Positions 1 to 11,519 of a DNA stretch of 64,000 bases are shown here, in pieces. The stretch comes from Phlegmacium glaucopus (Eukaryota; Basidiomycota; Agaricomycetes; Agaricales; Cortinariaceae), in contig MU130242.1 in the NCBI GenBank assembly GCA_015039465.1, forward strand, positions 44,585 to 108,584, in the 5' to 3' direction. Both the position numbers and the translations under genes were made by a program. Every line of letters starts with the position of its first letter. Positions within the stretch are counted from its first letter, which is position 1. The notes beneath the pieces are model-generated. The model made no database searches. It was not told where the DNA came from and saw nothing but the letters and a program-made list of their open reading frames with translations.

Positions 1-2
1 AC

Positions 3-80
3 CCGGAAAAGTGGAGCTCGTTGAGTTGGAATGATGCGATCGAGTACGCTGAGGAAGCACGTCTTACACATGAGCTTTGA
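3..80 (+). CDS. possible 3' end of an upstream gene
   Basis: The third frame is open from the window edge to a TGA at 78-80 and ends in a natural-looking peptide (…EYAEEARLTHEL). Nothing identifies the product. It could be chance, because only 25 codons are visible. The remaining bases to 257 are the short intergenic region before KRE33. Confidence 0.2.
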   Translation, partial: PEKWSSLSWNDAIEYAEEARLTHEL

Positions 81-257
81 GCTCATGCTTTGCGATGAAG
101 AAAATTGAATCGTTCTTGTATTAATATTGCGATGCTTGTATTTCTGGTATATTCTCGTTACTTTTAAAATTGGTTCTGAGAACGCTGTGTGACAATAATG
201 CGTGTAACATCACTCCCATAATTTTAGGCGTCCCTCAGGTTTTCTGAAAATATTTCT

Positions 258-3200
258 ATGCGTAAACAACTAGATCCTCGGATTCCTATTCTAATCAACA
301 ATAATGTTCAAAAAAATCACCGTTCTTTCATTGTTCTCGTGGGTGACAAGGGCAGGGACCAGGCAAGATTTTTGTTGCTTGATTTTTATTCTTAATTAAC
401 AACAGCAGTAGATCGTGAACCTTCACTTCCTGCTATCTCAAGCTCGAGTATCTGCCCGCCCTTCAGTTCTATGGTGTTACAAAAAAGAGCTGGGTTTTAC
501 CAGGTCTGATCTTTCTCAGCTGTTAGGACTTGGGGTCTTCTGCTGACCATTCTTCCGTGTATCTGTTTGTGCCGACAACTATGCAGTCATCGGAAGAAAC
601 GAGAAGCTAAAATCAAGAGAGACGTCAAACGAGGAGTCAGAGAGGCAAATGAACAAAATCCTTTTGAGATATTCGTTACTGTTACGGATATTCGATATAC
701 GTGCGTATCTTTCACTCCTCCAGCTGTTCGTTTTGACTGAAATGGATGGTATGGTGAATTAGTTATTATAAAGAATCACATAAAATCCTCGGAAACACAT
801 ACGGAATGTGCGTCTTGCAAGATTTTGAAGCTATCACACCGAATCTGTTGGCGAGGACCATAGAGACTGTGGAAGGAGGGGGATTAGTCGTCCTTCTTTT
901 GAAGACGATGACTTCTTTGAAGCAGTTGTACACGATGACCATGGTCTGTCTCGCTTTCTTTTTTTTCCAGTAGGTAAACATAACACTTGTTGATCCAGGA
1001 CGTCCATGCACGCTACCGAACGTCCTCACACGACTCCGTCGTCGCCCGGTTTAACGAGCGATTCATTCTCTCTCTCGGTTCATGTCCCGACTGTCTAGTA
1101 CTCGATGACGAACTCAACGTACTCCCCATTTCCCGTGGAAAAGACATAACACCCATTGCTAACTCACCTGGGAAAGAAAAAGAAGGATCTCCTGAAACTC
1201 AACTCAAGGACTTGAAGGAAACTCTGTCAGACACAAAGCCCGCTGGAGACCTAGTCAAACTTGCGAAAACGATTGATCAAGCGCAGGCAGTGTTGACATT
1301 CATAGAAGCTATAGCCGAGAAAACTCTTTCTTCGACAGTGACTTTGACTGCCTCCCGTGGAAGGGGCAAGAGTGCTGCTCTTGGGTTGGCAATTGCGGCT
1401 GCCTTAGCTCATGGTTACTCGAACATTTTTGTGACAAGTCCAAGTCCAGAGAATTTAAAAACTCTGTTCGAATTTATATTTAAAGGGATGGACGCCTTGG
1501 GTTATGAAGAGCATCTGGACTACGACATCGCGCAGAGCACGAATCCGGACTTTAACAAGGCCATTGTGAGGGTTAACGTGTTTAGAGATCATAGACAGAC
1601 TATTCAGGTACGACTTCCTAAATCCGGTTTACAACTGTATTAACATCAGCTTTTTATTTCTAGTATATCCAACCGGAAGATGCTCATGTTCTAGGACAGG
1701 CAGAATTGGTCATCATTGACGAAGCAGCTGCCATTCCTCTTCCCCTTGTTCGCAACCTCATTGGCCCTTATCTCGTCTTCATGGCTTCCACGATTAACGG
1801 CTATGAAGGCACTGGCCGATCGCTCTCTCTTAAATTAATCCAACAGCTTAGGGAAAGTACCCGACCCTCACTAACAAAAGACATCGTCTCGGGTAATCAG
1901 CACGATAACGATGACAACGCCACTCCTGCCTCCGCCTCATCATCGAAAAAACCTATTGCAAAAGCCTCACCGAAAGTGCGCACACTCCGTGAAATCAAAC
2001 TCGAAACGCCGATCCGATATTCATCCGGCGACCAAGTTGAAAAATGGCTTAACAGCCTCCTCTGCCTCGACGCTACCATTCTACCCAAATCACCCACCGC
2101 CCAAGGGTGTCCCCATCCTTCAACATGCGAACTTTTCTATGTCAGCCGTGACACCCTCTTCAGTTACCACCCCGCATCTGAAGTGTTCCTTCAACGTATG
2201 ATGGCGTTGTATGTTGCCTCCCACTATAAAAACCAACCGAATGACTTGCAGCTTCTTTCTGATGCGCCTGCACACCATCTGTTTGTGCTATTACCTCCAA
2301 TCAAGGATGATGAGAGTCATTTGCCAGAGCCGCTCGTAGTGTTGCAGGTCGCGTTGGAGGGAGGAATTAGTAGGGAGGTGATTATGGATGGATTGGGGAG
2401 AGGAATGAGAGCAGGGGGTGATATGATTCCTTGGCTTGTGACTCAACAGTTCCAGGAGACTAGGTTTGGGAAGCTGAGTGGTGCGAGGGTGGTTAGGATT
2501 GCTTGCCATCCGGATTATGCCAATGTGAGTTGGGCTTTAGATGGTTCTCTGGATAGGATATTGATCGGGGTTATTCTTACTCCTTTAGATGGGTTATGGG
2601 TCGCGATCATTACAGGCGCTCAATATGTTTTATAGCGGGGAGTACTTCAACCTTGACGAGTCTGCTTCCAAGCCTGAAACGGAATATCCGGATCCATCTG
2701 CCATCGACCCCGTATGTTCCCCATTTCTTCATTCCCATCCTTACCTCTCACATACAGCACCTCTCACTCTAGTCAACAAACCTCCTCACCGAAACACCTT
2801 CAATTCGGGCTCCAAATGCCATGCCACCTCTCCTTCAACGCTTAACAGAACGTAAACCAGAGACCTTAGATTATCTTGGAGTGTCTTACGGGTTGACGCC
2901 TCAATTACTACGGTACTAGCCTATCTTATATCAGGTACAAGTTGGCATATTAACAATCGCCTCGTTGTTTAGGTTCTGGAAACGAGCAGGATATGTGCCT
3001 CTATACGTTCGACAGACGACGAGCGAGTTGACAGGCGAACATACCTGCGTGATGGTGAGAGGGTTGAACACTTCTGTTGAGAGCGAATTGGAGTGGCTAC
3101 GCGAGTTTGCGAGAGGTACGTCTTTCATCTTCATTCCTTCCTTAACTTATTTCGACATGAATCTATGCTAGATTTCCGCAAACGGTTCCTCTCCCTACTT

Positions 3201-4270
3201 TCTTATAAGTTCCGCGAGTTTGGCAGTGTCACTGCACTCAGCATCCTTGAAGCTGCCAATGCCGGAATTAAAGACGAGGCTGGAGATAAAACAAAAGGTA
3301 TCTTATTTTACCGACTTGTAAGCAGAGTGACTTTAACGAATTTGTTTTCTTTAGAACTCAACTCCCAAGAACTCGGGATTTTGTTAACTCCTTTCGACAT
3401 AAAACGTCTAGAGTCTTACGCCAATAATATGTTGGATTATCATGTCATTCTCGATTTGCTCCCCATCGTCTCTAGTCTTTTCTTCCAGAAACGTCTGGGA
3501 GACGATGTGAGACTGACAGCAGTGCAGAGCTCGATCTTGTTAGGTTTAGGATTGCAGAGGAAGACAATTGAGGATGTTGAGGTTTGTCCATTGTTTTCAA
3601 ATACCCCTCCAGACTCCCCCCCCCTCTTCTTTCCTTTCTGCATTCATTTGTTCGTGAAAAGCTGACAGTCCTTTGATGAATATAACAGGCGGAGCTCCAA
3701 CTACCTGTCTCACAGGCTCTCGCATTATTCGTCAAGATCGTCCGAAAAATCTCCAATAGGTTGATCGATATCCAAAAAGCGGCTATTAGCGCCCAAATAC
3801 CTGAAGCTTCTTCGATTGTCCTTGATAAATTACCCATAAGACGCGATCAAGAAGAAAACGTCACTGCGAGTTTAGATAAAGAGCTAGACGATGCCGGGAA
3901 GGAAGTAGCGTCTTCTATGAAGGAGAGGCAGAGGCAGATGTTGGATTCATTGGACCTGAAAAAGTTAGGGCATTTTTCTTTCCCCTTATTCTATGGCGAA
4001 ATCTCATCTCGTTCGTTCATTTCTAGATATGCGATCGATGATGCTAGTGCAGATTGGAGTCTAGCAGAAGCACAAGTCTCGAATAACCTAAAGGGTGGCA
4101 ATGCCAGTAGCGGGCTGAAAGGAGTTTCAACGGTAGTGAGCGTCAAAGCTACTACAGCGACGGCGGCTGCTACTGGGCAAAAGAGGAAATTGGAGGAATC
4201 GATGGACAGTGGTGGAAAAGATAAGAAAAAGGCTACGAGGAGGGGGAATTGGAAGAAAGCTAAACATTAA
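258..4270 (+). CDS. KRE33: RNA cytidine acetyltransferase (Kre33/NAT10)
   Basis: This enzyme makes N4-acetylcytidine in 18S rRNA and in tRNA (with a Tan1/THUMPD1 partner) in the nucleolus. Thirteen exons join in frame: 258-362, 412-503, 587-700, 763-943, 999-1607, 1664-2524, 2589-2711, 2773-2912, 2973-3115, 3172-3297, 3355-3581, 3689-3963, 4027-4270. They give 1079 aa, the usual family length. In order one sees the N-terminal region (MRKQLDPRIP), a P-loop in the helicase domain (SRGRGKSAALGL), a Walker B-like IIDEAAAIPLP, the GNAT acetyl-CoA loop (HPDYANMGYGSRSLQAL), a conserved LTGEHTCVM, and a Lys-rich tail typical of nucleolar proteins. The ATG at 258 gives the conserved N-terminus. Intron 1 has a GC donor (363). 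The last intron (3964-4026, 63 nt) is a multiple of three with no stop, so its retention would be tolerated. Three broken 3' copies lie downstream. Confidence 0.95.
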
Positions 4271-4407
4271 ACGGTATACTATGCGATTGTATGACGAGGC
4301 ATATTGTCCAGGCTCGAATCTTCCGAAGAATGTACAGAACATTTTCGAACTCCAAGCTTTCCTGATTGGCTTAAGCGAGAATGGAAATATCTTTGCTCTG
4401 CTAGTAC

Positions 4408-5236
4408 ATACCGTACATTGACATAAATGGCTGTTGATATACATACTAGTACTTCCAAATGCTGTACGTTCCCGATTCCCATAGTGCTCCAACCCGTTGG
4501 GACATGCTGTAAGTAGGTCAATGGACTTTTGCACGACATCCGATTAGATTTAATCGAGATCCACTGGTTCATAACCCCATCTGTCAGGTTCAATGAATAC
4601 CAGTGCCAAACCGACAGTGTCCATTAGATACTCCCAGTGGATCTTGATGAATTTCTGACCAAAGACCATTGGTAACCACTGTAAACTGGTGGAGTTGCCC
4701 CCAAAAGGTCAATCGAAACCACCAGGTATCAGCGGGTTGGAGAGACTGGCAGATCTCACTCCCTGTCCCCCCCAATGGATCCGAACCTCTGGTAAACCTT
4801 TGATCGAATAGTAATTATTGATAATCTTTGCAAACTGCCAGTGTGGTAATGATGATGGAGACGGATTTAGGCAATAGTTGCTAATCTCTAAGGCCAAAAA
4901 AAATATCGCATACCGTTTACCCTGATATATCTAAGAATACGTTATATATGGTAAAGTATGATAGAGTGGGAATCCATACACTGTCAGGAACGAGCCCAAA
5001 TGTAGTGATTTAAGTCGATCACGTGATACGAGTACCGTATGTAACATCGTAAGTACCCAGAGTATAAATTGTTGTACATAACCTCTTTTGATCATTCGCA
5101 GACGCTGTCTAAGTTGGCGTATCAGTCTAACCTAATATATCGCCAACATGGGATCAATGCTCGGGCTCACGTATAAAGCAAGACGCAATACTTTCCAATG
5201 ATAGACGCCGACTTGCATTAGAACCCACGCAATATC
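4408..5236. repeat. duplicated spacer upstream of 7TM copy A
   Basis: This intergenic block recurs almost unchanged at 13390-14259 and in shortened form before copies C, D and H. It contains a non-coding stretch (from about 4408), AT-rich DNA near 4900-4960 and the promoter module described separately. No convincing exon was found in it. Confidence 0.7.
5061..5177 (+). promoter_or_regulatory. putative core promoter module of 7TM copy A
   Basis: There is a TATA-like AGTATAAATT at 5061-5070, an inverted repeat TTGGCG (5114-5119) / CGCCAA (5141-5146) around an AT-rich centre, and a second TATA-like GTATAAAG at 5171-5178, about 60 nt before the ATG. The same ordered elements recur before every copy, the inverted repeat less perfectly in E-G, I and J. 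Function is inferred only from recurrence and position. Confidence 0.45.
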
Positions 5237-6499
5237 ATGTTTCAAGGTGGTATTCTATTCCTTGGAGTGGTCCTCGAAGGCTTCTTCTATGGTAAGATTT
5301 TTTGTTCTTCTGTGATAAATGCCTCTGGAAGCTGAGCCATCTGACAATATTTCCGTCCAGGACTTTACTCCGCCATATTTTCCATGCATGTACAACTGCA
5401 CTTAGACCGGACATCGAAAGAAGGTACTGACAAGACAAGAAACATTGTTCTCTATGCTCTCTGTATTCTTTATATACTATGCACCGCTGCATTTGTTCTC
5501 GATACAACAATCACCATGGTGATTCAAGAAAATTCCGTCTACAACATTTTTTCTATTTACACTGCTATCTGGACAGGTCCCGATTCTGAGTCTAAGTGGC
5601 CCAACATCAGTCAGGCTTGGACTCGACATTAGCTGGATGTTATGCACAATAATTGGGTTGTGTAACTTCATTTCTCAGGCAATCTTGGTATGCACCTCTA
5701 ACCATTTCTATCCTTTGCTTTATTCATCCCACTTCAAAGATCTATCGATGTTGGATCATATGGGGTTGCAACATTCGTGTCATGGTTATTCCTTCAATCC
5801 TAGCACTCGCATTCTTGGGTCAGTCAATATATCACGTATAGTTTGCTAGCTAACTTAAAGTTATTGTCTCTAGCTACGTGGTTGGCAGTTAACGCCTTAT
5901 TCTACATTATACCAAATAAAGGTCCGACTGTGACTTATTCGGGGTATACGTTGACTTTAACAAGTCTTGCTATCTCCTTGGTTGTGAATGGTGTTGTCAC
6001 GGGCTTAATTGTGCTCAGGATCCTCAAGGCGTATTGGGAGATTAGGCCTACTTTCGAGGATCAAACTTTGGGTACTATTGGTGGTACCAAGCGCAAAACT
6101 CGGTCCCTCATGTTTATAATAATTGAATCGGGCATGGCAATGTTCACAGTCCAATCAATTGCAGTTGTGCTGTACATTCTCCAGCTTGACGCTCTATCTA
6201 TTGTCGTTCGTATCAACCAAATGTTCTATGTGAGTACCAGATCAATTATTTCTACTTTTCACTTTACTGAAATTTATTTCTAGGGAATAACGCCCACCAT
6301 CATCCTCGTGCGAGTGTTAATGGGATTATCTTTCTATGATGAGACATCCATGGTGGAAATTACTATGAACAGCTGGCATATTGCGTCTCATAATCAGAAT
6401 CCAATTCCAGAAACAGCAAGTATAGATATTGTAGGCCAGGAGAGGCGAGACCACATTGGCGTTCAACAAATTGATGATATCGAAATTGTAGACAGATAA
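5237..6499 (+). CDS. 7-transmembrane protein, array copy A
   Basis: The gene has six exons: 5237-5291, 5361-5518, 5577-5687, 5740-5818, 5874-6229 and 6284-6499, joining in frame to 324 aa. Seven hydrophobic segments are visible: the exon 1/2 junction (GVVLEGFFYGLYSAIF), LYALCILYILCTAAFVLD, TIIGLCNFISQAIL-IYRCW, IRVMVIPSILALAFL, SLAISLVVNGVVTGLIVLRI, LMFIIIESGMAMFTVQS and GITPTIILVRVLMGL. A hydrophilic tail ends DHIGVQQIDDIEIVDR. It belongs to a large agaricomycete family of uncharacterised 7TM proteins; a receptor role is plausible but unproven. The loop before TM3 reads VPILSLSGPTSVRLGLDIS and the TM4-5 loop PNKGPTVTYSGYT. This copy sits outside the densest part of the array, next to single-copy genes, and may be closest to the founder. 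Confidence 0.85.
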
Positions 6500-7514
6500 C
6501 AAGGTGTACTAGTAGCACTAATAATGATGCCTGCAGTGCCAGTTCCAAGGGCAGAGACTACATAGTAAGGAACCTGACTTGTTGATAACAACCCGAAGTA
6601 CCTGACTGTCGCCCATTGGTTATTCAAACTTACTCGCAAATCGTGGTACCCAAGTTCGTCCAGTGGATTTTGTTGTGAGGTAAGGTAAATTTATAGAAAG
6701 CTGATACTAAATACAAGGGGTAAGTAACCATGCCATGTGACTTTGACCTCGACCACGGCATTTAAACGCTGCCGGGTCATGCATGTTAGTCGACCAGGTT
6801 GCGAAACTCTTTGAGTATGTTCGAGGTCTACATGATGAACGGATGTAGTCAATTTTTGTATAGAAAATTTGAAATTACATACCTTCGTTAACCAAGAAAG
6901 TCCCATTTCCGAGTCGTCAACCTTGATGACTCTGATTCCCTTCTAATTGTTAGAGCTTAAAGCAAACCAACTGTATTGAGTCTATCTCACGGTCAGTCTA
7001 TTGGCGTGCTATGATACACAACTTATACATCAAAAGCTAGCCGACTTACAGCCGTCGTCGCGTAGTCACGTGTGAACTTTCCCACAGCCAAACAAATGAC
7101 GAGCTATAGATAGACTAAGAAAGGGCTCGCTCTATCGTTCCCTCATTCCCCCTCCTGCACTTTTAAAGGATCTATGTGATAGAGTGGTATTCAGAACAAG
7201 TGATTGTACTGAAAGCTGGCCCACATGGCTGGTACTCAATTGGTACAGTTGCTAATATTTTGATGTATCACCGCATGTATGGAAAGGTATGGAACCTCGA
7301 CAAACTCATACAGACGGTATACAGGATGGCCACGCTTACCGGATCAATACGATTACACATATATCGATGTACTGCACTAGGAGCCCACTATAACAATTAT
7401 ATAGTACTCTACTCGTCATCTCTTACATCCATACGCATTTACATGTGTCTCGTCTCTCTGCTACGCTTGTCAACAATGTCTCTTTGATTACATCCTGTCA
7501 AAGGGGAACATTGT
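6500..7514. other. spacer after copy A
   Basis: The first about 450 bases are the shared post-7TM sequence seen after most copies. Relative to the others it has about 130 extra bases near 6660-6790. The rest, up to the GST stop codon, shows no supportable gene. Confidence 0.5.
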
Positions 7515-8389
7515 TCAAGCGTCTTCAAAGAACTCGAGAGAAAAACCTACCGGATAGAAAGTTTCCTTGAAGCTATCCCTGCCCTTCACATCCGCCAAAT
7601 ATTTTCTGAATCTAGCATACTTGGGATCCGTCTCCACCTTCGCCCAAACCGCCTTCCCTTTCCCCTCTTCATATTTCCCAATATCATTCTTCAAAACCAC
7701 TTCCCCTCGCGCCAAAAACGGAGTCACAGCCGCATCCGCAATACTCCATTTCCCAACGGCATACCCTTCTTCTGGCAATAGCTGTTGAATAATATCTATA
7801 GCACCCAATACCACCTCTGGATCCTCCCCGCGAGCGATAGCGGGTTGGTATGCGTCACAAAGTTTGGTAGTGACCGAGTCGGCGAAGAAACGTGCTTTGG
7901 CACGGAGGACAGGGTCTTTGGGGAGTAATTCAGCTTCTGGAGCAATATCTGCAATAAACTCAAGAAGGACAGCTGATTCGGCTAATTTTTGGGAGGCAGG
8001 GGAAGGTGTGTCGGGTGCTACGTCTGGGCCACCATAAGCGAGTACTGGTACCTAAATCAGGTCGCCTTTAGTCTTCTTGCCTTCCCCACCCGAACACCAC
8101 TATACGTACCTTACTCGCTGGGTTGACTATCGGAGCGTACCATTCAGGTTTGTTCTTGAGGTCGATTTCGAAGCGTTTATATGCAAGTTTGGACTCTTTG
8201 AGTGCAAGCTCAGTCTTCAAGTATCAAAGGGGGAGGCTTGAGCAATTCAAGTTGGACTGCGACCAGCGCAAACGTACCCGATGAGCCCAAGGACAAATCT
8301 ACGAGGACAGTGCGCAGAATGATTAACGCCAATATATAAAATGTACTCAACCCTACCTTGGCACTGTATAAGGTTATCCGTTCAGGCAT
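7515..8389 (-). CDS. glutathione S-transferase, omega-like
   Basis: The product is a cytosolic thiol transferase or dehydroascorbate reductase-type GST of the basidiomycete omega-like group. Minus-strand exons 8357-8389, 8278-8298, 8110-8214 and 7515-8051 join in frame to 231 aa. The second exon is only 21 nt and encodes exactly ICPWAHR, the active-site motif with the catalytic Cys at about residue 13. The thioredoxin-like half continues TELALKESKLAYKRFEIDL and NPASKVPVLAYGG (cis-Pro region). The helical C-terminal half runs from AESAVLLEFIADI through KWSIADAAVTPFLARG to EFFEDA. The start chosen gives MPERITLYSAK; an upstream ATG in the same frame exists but is not needed. It is the only intact GST here; three dead copies lie at 37.1, 45.7 and 53.1 kb. 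Confidence 0.9.
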
Positions 8390-8569
8390 AGTGGTCGTCG
8401 TGAAGGTCAGGAAGAAGGGGAGATAGACAGTGCGAATGCTTAGAGCGAAACTCATGTCGCAATCATGAGACTTGCGCCGCTGCTCCGCGCGGCATGTCCG
8501 ACTCGGAGTTCCTCAGGTGGGAGGTGAACGGGTATAGAAAGCTATAACATTTTTAATTTTTCAGTAGTG

Positions 8570-9500
8570 ATTGATGTTAAGTCCTGAAACACAGAATTCA
8601 ACACAACTACATACACTGGTAAACGATAGCGGTCGCTCAACTCCTGCCTTGGTGGAGAACTGGGGGCGTGGATGCTAGCACTCAATTCCTGCCGTGGCAG
8701 TGAGTTAGAAGTATGAATACTAGCGCTCAAGCATCCCCCCAGTGGAGAGGGCACATGCATACTGGGCGCTTAAACCCGGTCTCGGTGGAGACGGAGGTGA
8801 AAAATAATAGTGCAAACTAATACTTGAACTCTGCCCTGACTGCTGTTTGACGGGAACACGAGGCGCAGAGGAGGCGGCCTTAGCGTTGAGAGACTCTGTG
8901 GAGGACGTCTTGATACTATGATAGAACGGATACTTGTTGATTGTGAAAATAAAAAGTAAACGACAATACGTACCATTGTATTTTTAGCGCTTCTCTTCAT
9001 AAGAGCAGGCAAAGGCTCATCAGGAGCCTGAAACTAATCAAAAAACCAATCAGTGCTTAACACAGATATTAGTGGAAAGCGAACATATGGAAGCCTTGTT
9101 GATATTGATAATGGGAATATTCTCCTTGGACGTAGTAGTATCAACCTAATACTCGTTAGCCAAGCACACCGAGACGAAAACGTCAATAAATCCTACTTTT
9201 GCGGTATTGGAAAACCTTCTCAACAATAGACGCAGCTTTTGCAAGAATAAATTTCTGAAGACCATATTAATTTAGACGCATAAATGCTTGTAGAAGACGC
9301 GACTGACCGAAACAATTTGAACTTGCTCAGCGACAACCGGGATATTCATCTTAAGAACATCCTCCTATACATATGTCAGTACGCTATCACACGAATGGAA
9401 ACTTGGACACACCGATAAGACTTTGATATCCTGGCTGCCATTGACAATGCACTTTCTCTCTAATTTGGTTGGAAGTTTGAACGTAGGGGTGGCATTTCCT
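8570..9500 (-). CDS. unidentified minus-strand gene, model incomplete
   Basis: I do not recognise this gene. Coding-like blocks on the minus strand are separated by plausible introns: about 9413-9499 (…KLERKCIVNGSQDIKVLS), 9308-9364 (EDVLKMNIPVVAEQVQIVS, which joins in frame), about 9197-9254 (KFILAKAASIVEK…), a block near 9120-9160 (TTTSKENIPIININKAS), about 8955-9020 (PDEPLPALMKRSAKNTM) and a Ser/Pro-rich end. I could not join all blocks without a frame problem, and the start is unclear. It may be a real gene with splice sites I misread, or an early pseudogene. It is divergent from CWC2, with which it would share an upstream region. Confidence 0.35.
8640..8810 (-). repeat. short tandem repeat, about 44 bp x 4
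   Basis: Four degenerate units of about 43-45 bp lie in tandem. On the minus strand they encode variants of a Ser/Pro peptide (such as PRQELSASIHAPSSPPRQEL). Two adjacent units keep frame and the outer ones shift it. Confidence 0.5.
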
Positions 9501-9690
9501 CAGGGTAAACTATTACACTCTCATCCTTAGCAACCTAACCAAACGGGGGTCGAGAGCCCCCAAACCACAAGCAAACCCAGATGTGTCGACTATGTTGCAC
9601 GCAGTGATCAGTTTACTAAACGCTCCACCAAAAAATAAGAAAATAATTGTATTCGTCACATGTCACCCATTCACTTGAACGAGAACCACG

Positions 9691-10965
9691 ATGAGCACAA
9701 CTGTAGAAGTCCAACTAGTTGACCCTATACCTATCCCACAAGCACCAAAACCGCCGAAAAAGCTAAAGCCGGCCAGAAAACAGGTTAAAGCAGGAGATGT
9801 TGTGAAGACAGAAGCTGTACAGACAGGAAAAGAATATAGTACGCGAAAACATCCCCTCCCTTGAACGATTAATCTCATCTTCGTCTCCTTCCTAGATATT
9901 TGGTATAATAAATGGGCAGGAGGAGATCGAGAAGACAGTTACTCGAAGTGCGTACTCAGAATTTAGGTCATTCGATTTTGCTAACAATCAATCTTACGCA
10001 TACGCAGTAAGACCAAATCCCAAACCAGATGCGCCATCAAACGCGACTCTGGGCTCACACGCGCCAACACTACCGGCATGAAATACATATGTCTCTTCTT
10101 CGCTCGTGGATGCTGCCCATACGGCTGGGAGTGCGAATACCGACACACTCTCCCCGACTCTACGGATACCATGCCTGATAGCTCCAAAGATTGTTTTGCG
10201 AGGGACAAGTTTGCGGATTACAGAGATGATATGGGGGGTGTGGGTAGCTTCAATAGGCAAAATCGGACGCTGTATATTGGCAGGATTAAGGAGACTGGAA
10301 ATGGGCAGGAGACAGAAGAGGTGGTGACGAGGCATTTTAGGGAATGGGGGACCATTGAGAGAAGTAAAGAGTGTTCCTTCTTTGTTTCCTTTAACTGCTA
10401 TATGCTCACATCTCTGTCAGTACGAGTCCTACAATACCGTAGCGTGGCTTTCGTGACTTATGTCTCCGAATTTCACGCTCAATTCGCTAAGGAAGCTATG
10501 GCGTGCCAGTCGTTGGATAATGACGAAATTCTAAACGTCCGCTGGGCAACAGAGGACCCTAACCCCGTGCAAAAAGTTGCCGAGAAGAGACGATTAGAAG
10601 ACATGGGTCAGGAAGCTATCAAAGCCCGTATGGACCCTAGGATCGTGGACGCAATGAGAGCTGTGCGCGCATTGGAGGATGGTGTCATGGTGGATGATGA
10701 TAATGAGGAACAGATAGGCTATATTGAAGAACAGGATGAGCCTGAGTCAAAACGCAGGAGGCTGGACTCAGAGAGTATGGACGTCCATTCAGAAACACCT
10801 TCCCCGCCTGCGGGTCTGCTGACTGCCGATACTCTGGAAGGTTTGAAATATTTCGCACAAATCAGGAGTCGACATGGACTTCCTCCTGCTCAACAACGGC
10901 CACCGCCACTACCGTCGAAGACTGGCTTGGGACTGGGAGATTATGGAAGTGATGAGGATGATTAG
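9691..10965 (+). CDS. CWC2: pre-mRNA splicing factor Cwc2
   Basis: Cwc2 (RBM22-like) is a component of the Prp19/NTC complex that contacts U6 snRNA and the intron in the active spliceosome. Exons 9691-9838, 9896-9947, 10008-10363 and 10421-10965 give 366 aa. A Torus-type segment (IWYNKWAGGDRED) precedes a CCCH zinc finger (CLFFARGCCPYGWECEYRH). An RRM follows with RNP2-like TLYIGRI and RNP1-like RSVAFVTYV, and then an acidic/Pro-rich tail ending GLGDYGSDEDD. The start is the first ATG, giving MSTTVEVQLVDP. The third intron (57 nt) is a multiple of three without a stop, so readthrough would not truncate the protein. Confidence 0.95.
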
Positions 10966-11519
10966 GTAGCTGTTCAGCACTCGGCATGAATGCATGCATG
11001 ACCTTCTGTTTTTTTTTCTTTGTGAAATGTTACATCATATTATACCTCAAATGTGAGTCTATTGTCAATTGGTATGTAGGTCACTCAGGTGTTGGCTTAA
11101 GGCTCGTTCTTTTATCCTCTGCACTTAGGTTTAGGTGTTTTTGTCAGTCAACTTCCGAACCGAAACCACTCCATCTTGCTGTCCCTCATTCATGTGGAAA
11201 CTCTGAGATAATTTTCGGTTATATCACACACCTTCCTTCGGTTATAATTGGCCTTCAAGTCCTTGCTATTATATTCTTCAACTCGGAATGTCGGATTGAT
11301 TTTCCTTACGTTATACGAGGACTCTCCAGTGCACCGATGCAGGGTGATCAAACCACTTTTCAAAATTTCTGGTACCACTCCAACTTCATTGGCTGCAGGG
11401 TCTTTACTTTCCTTCGGGTTCAATGGAAGATGGTTACAGGTAGGACGTCTCTTGGAGAGTCGGTGGCTAGTCTTCTAGAATCTTCTACACTATTACTACT
11501 ATTTGAACGTATTTTCTAG
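10966..11519 (+). other. possible 5' exons of the next gene
   Basis: A frame open from 10986 to a GT donor at 11440 would join in phase with the exon at 11520. The peptide is not obviously natural, and an internal intron is possible. I leave the start of the downstream gene open. Confidence 0.25.

Noticed and set aside
1897..2509. Minus-strand frames opposite KRE33 exon 6
   Set aside because: They lie antisense to strongly conserved helicase and acetyltransferase coding sequence.
8640..8810. CRISPR-like array
   Set aside because: The repeats are degenerate, contiguous, without spacers, and in a eukaryote.
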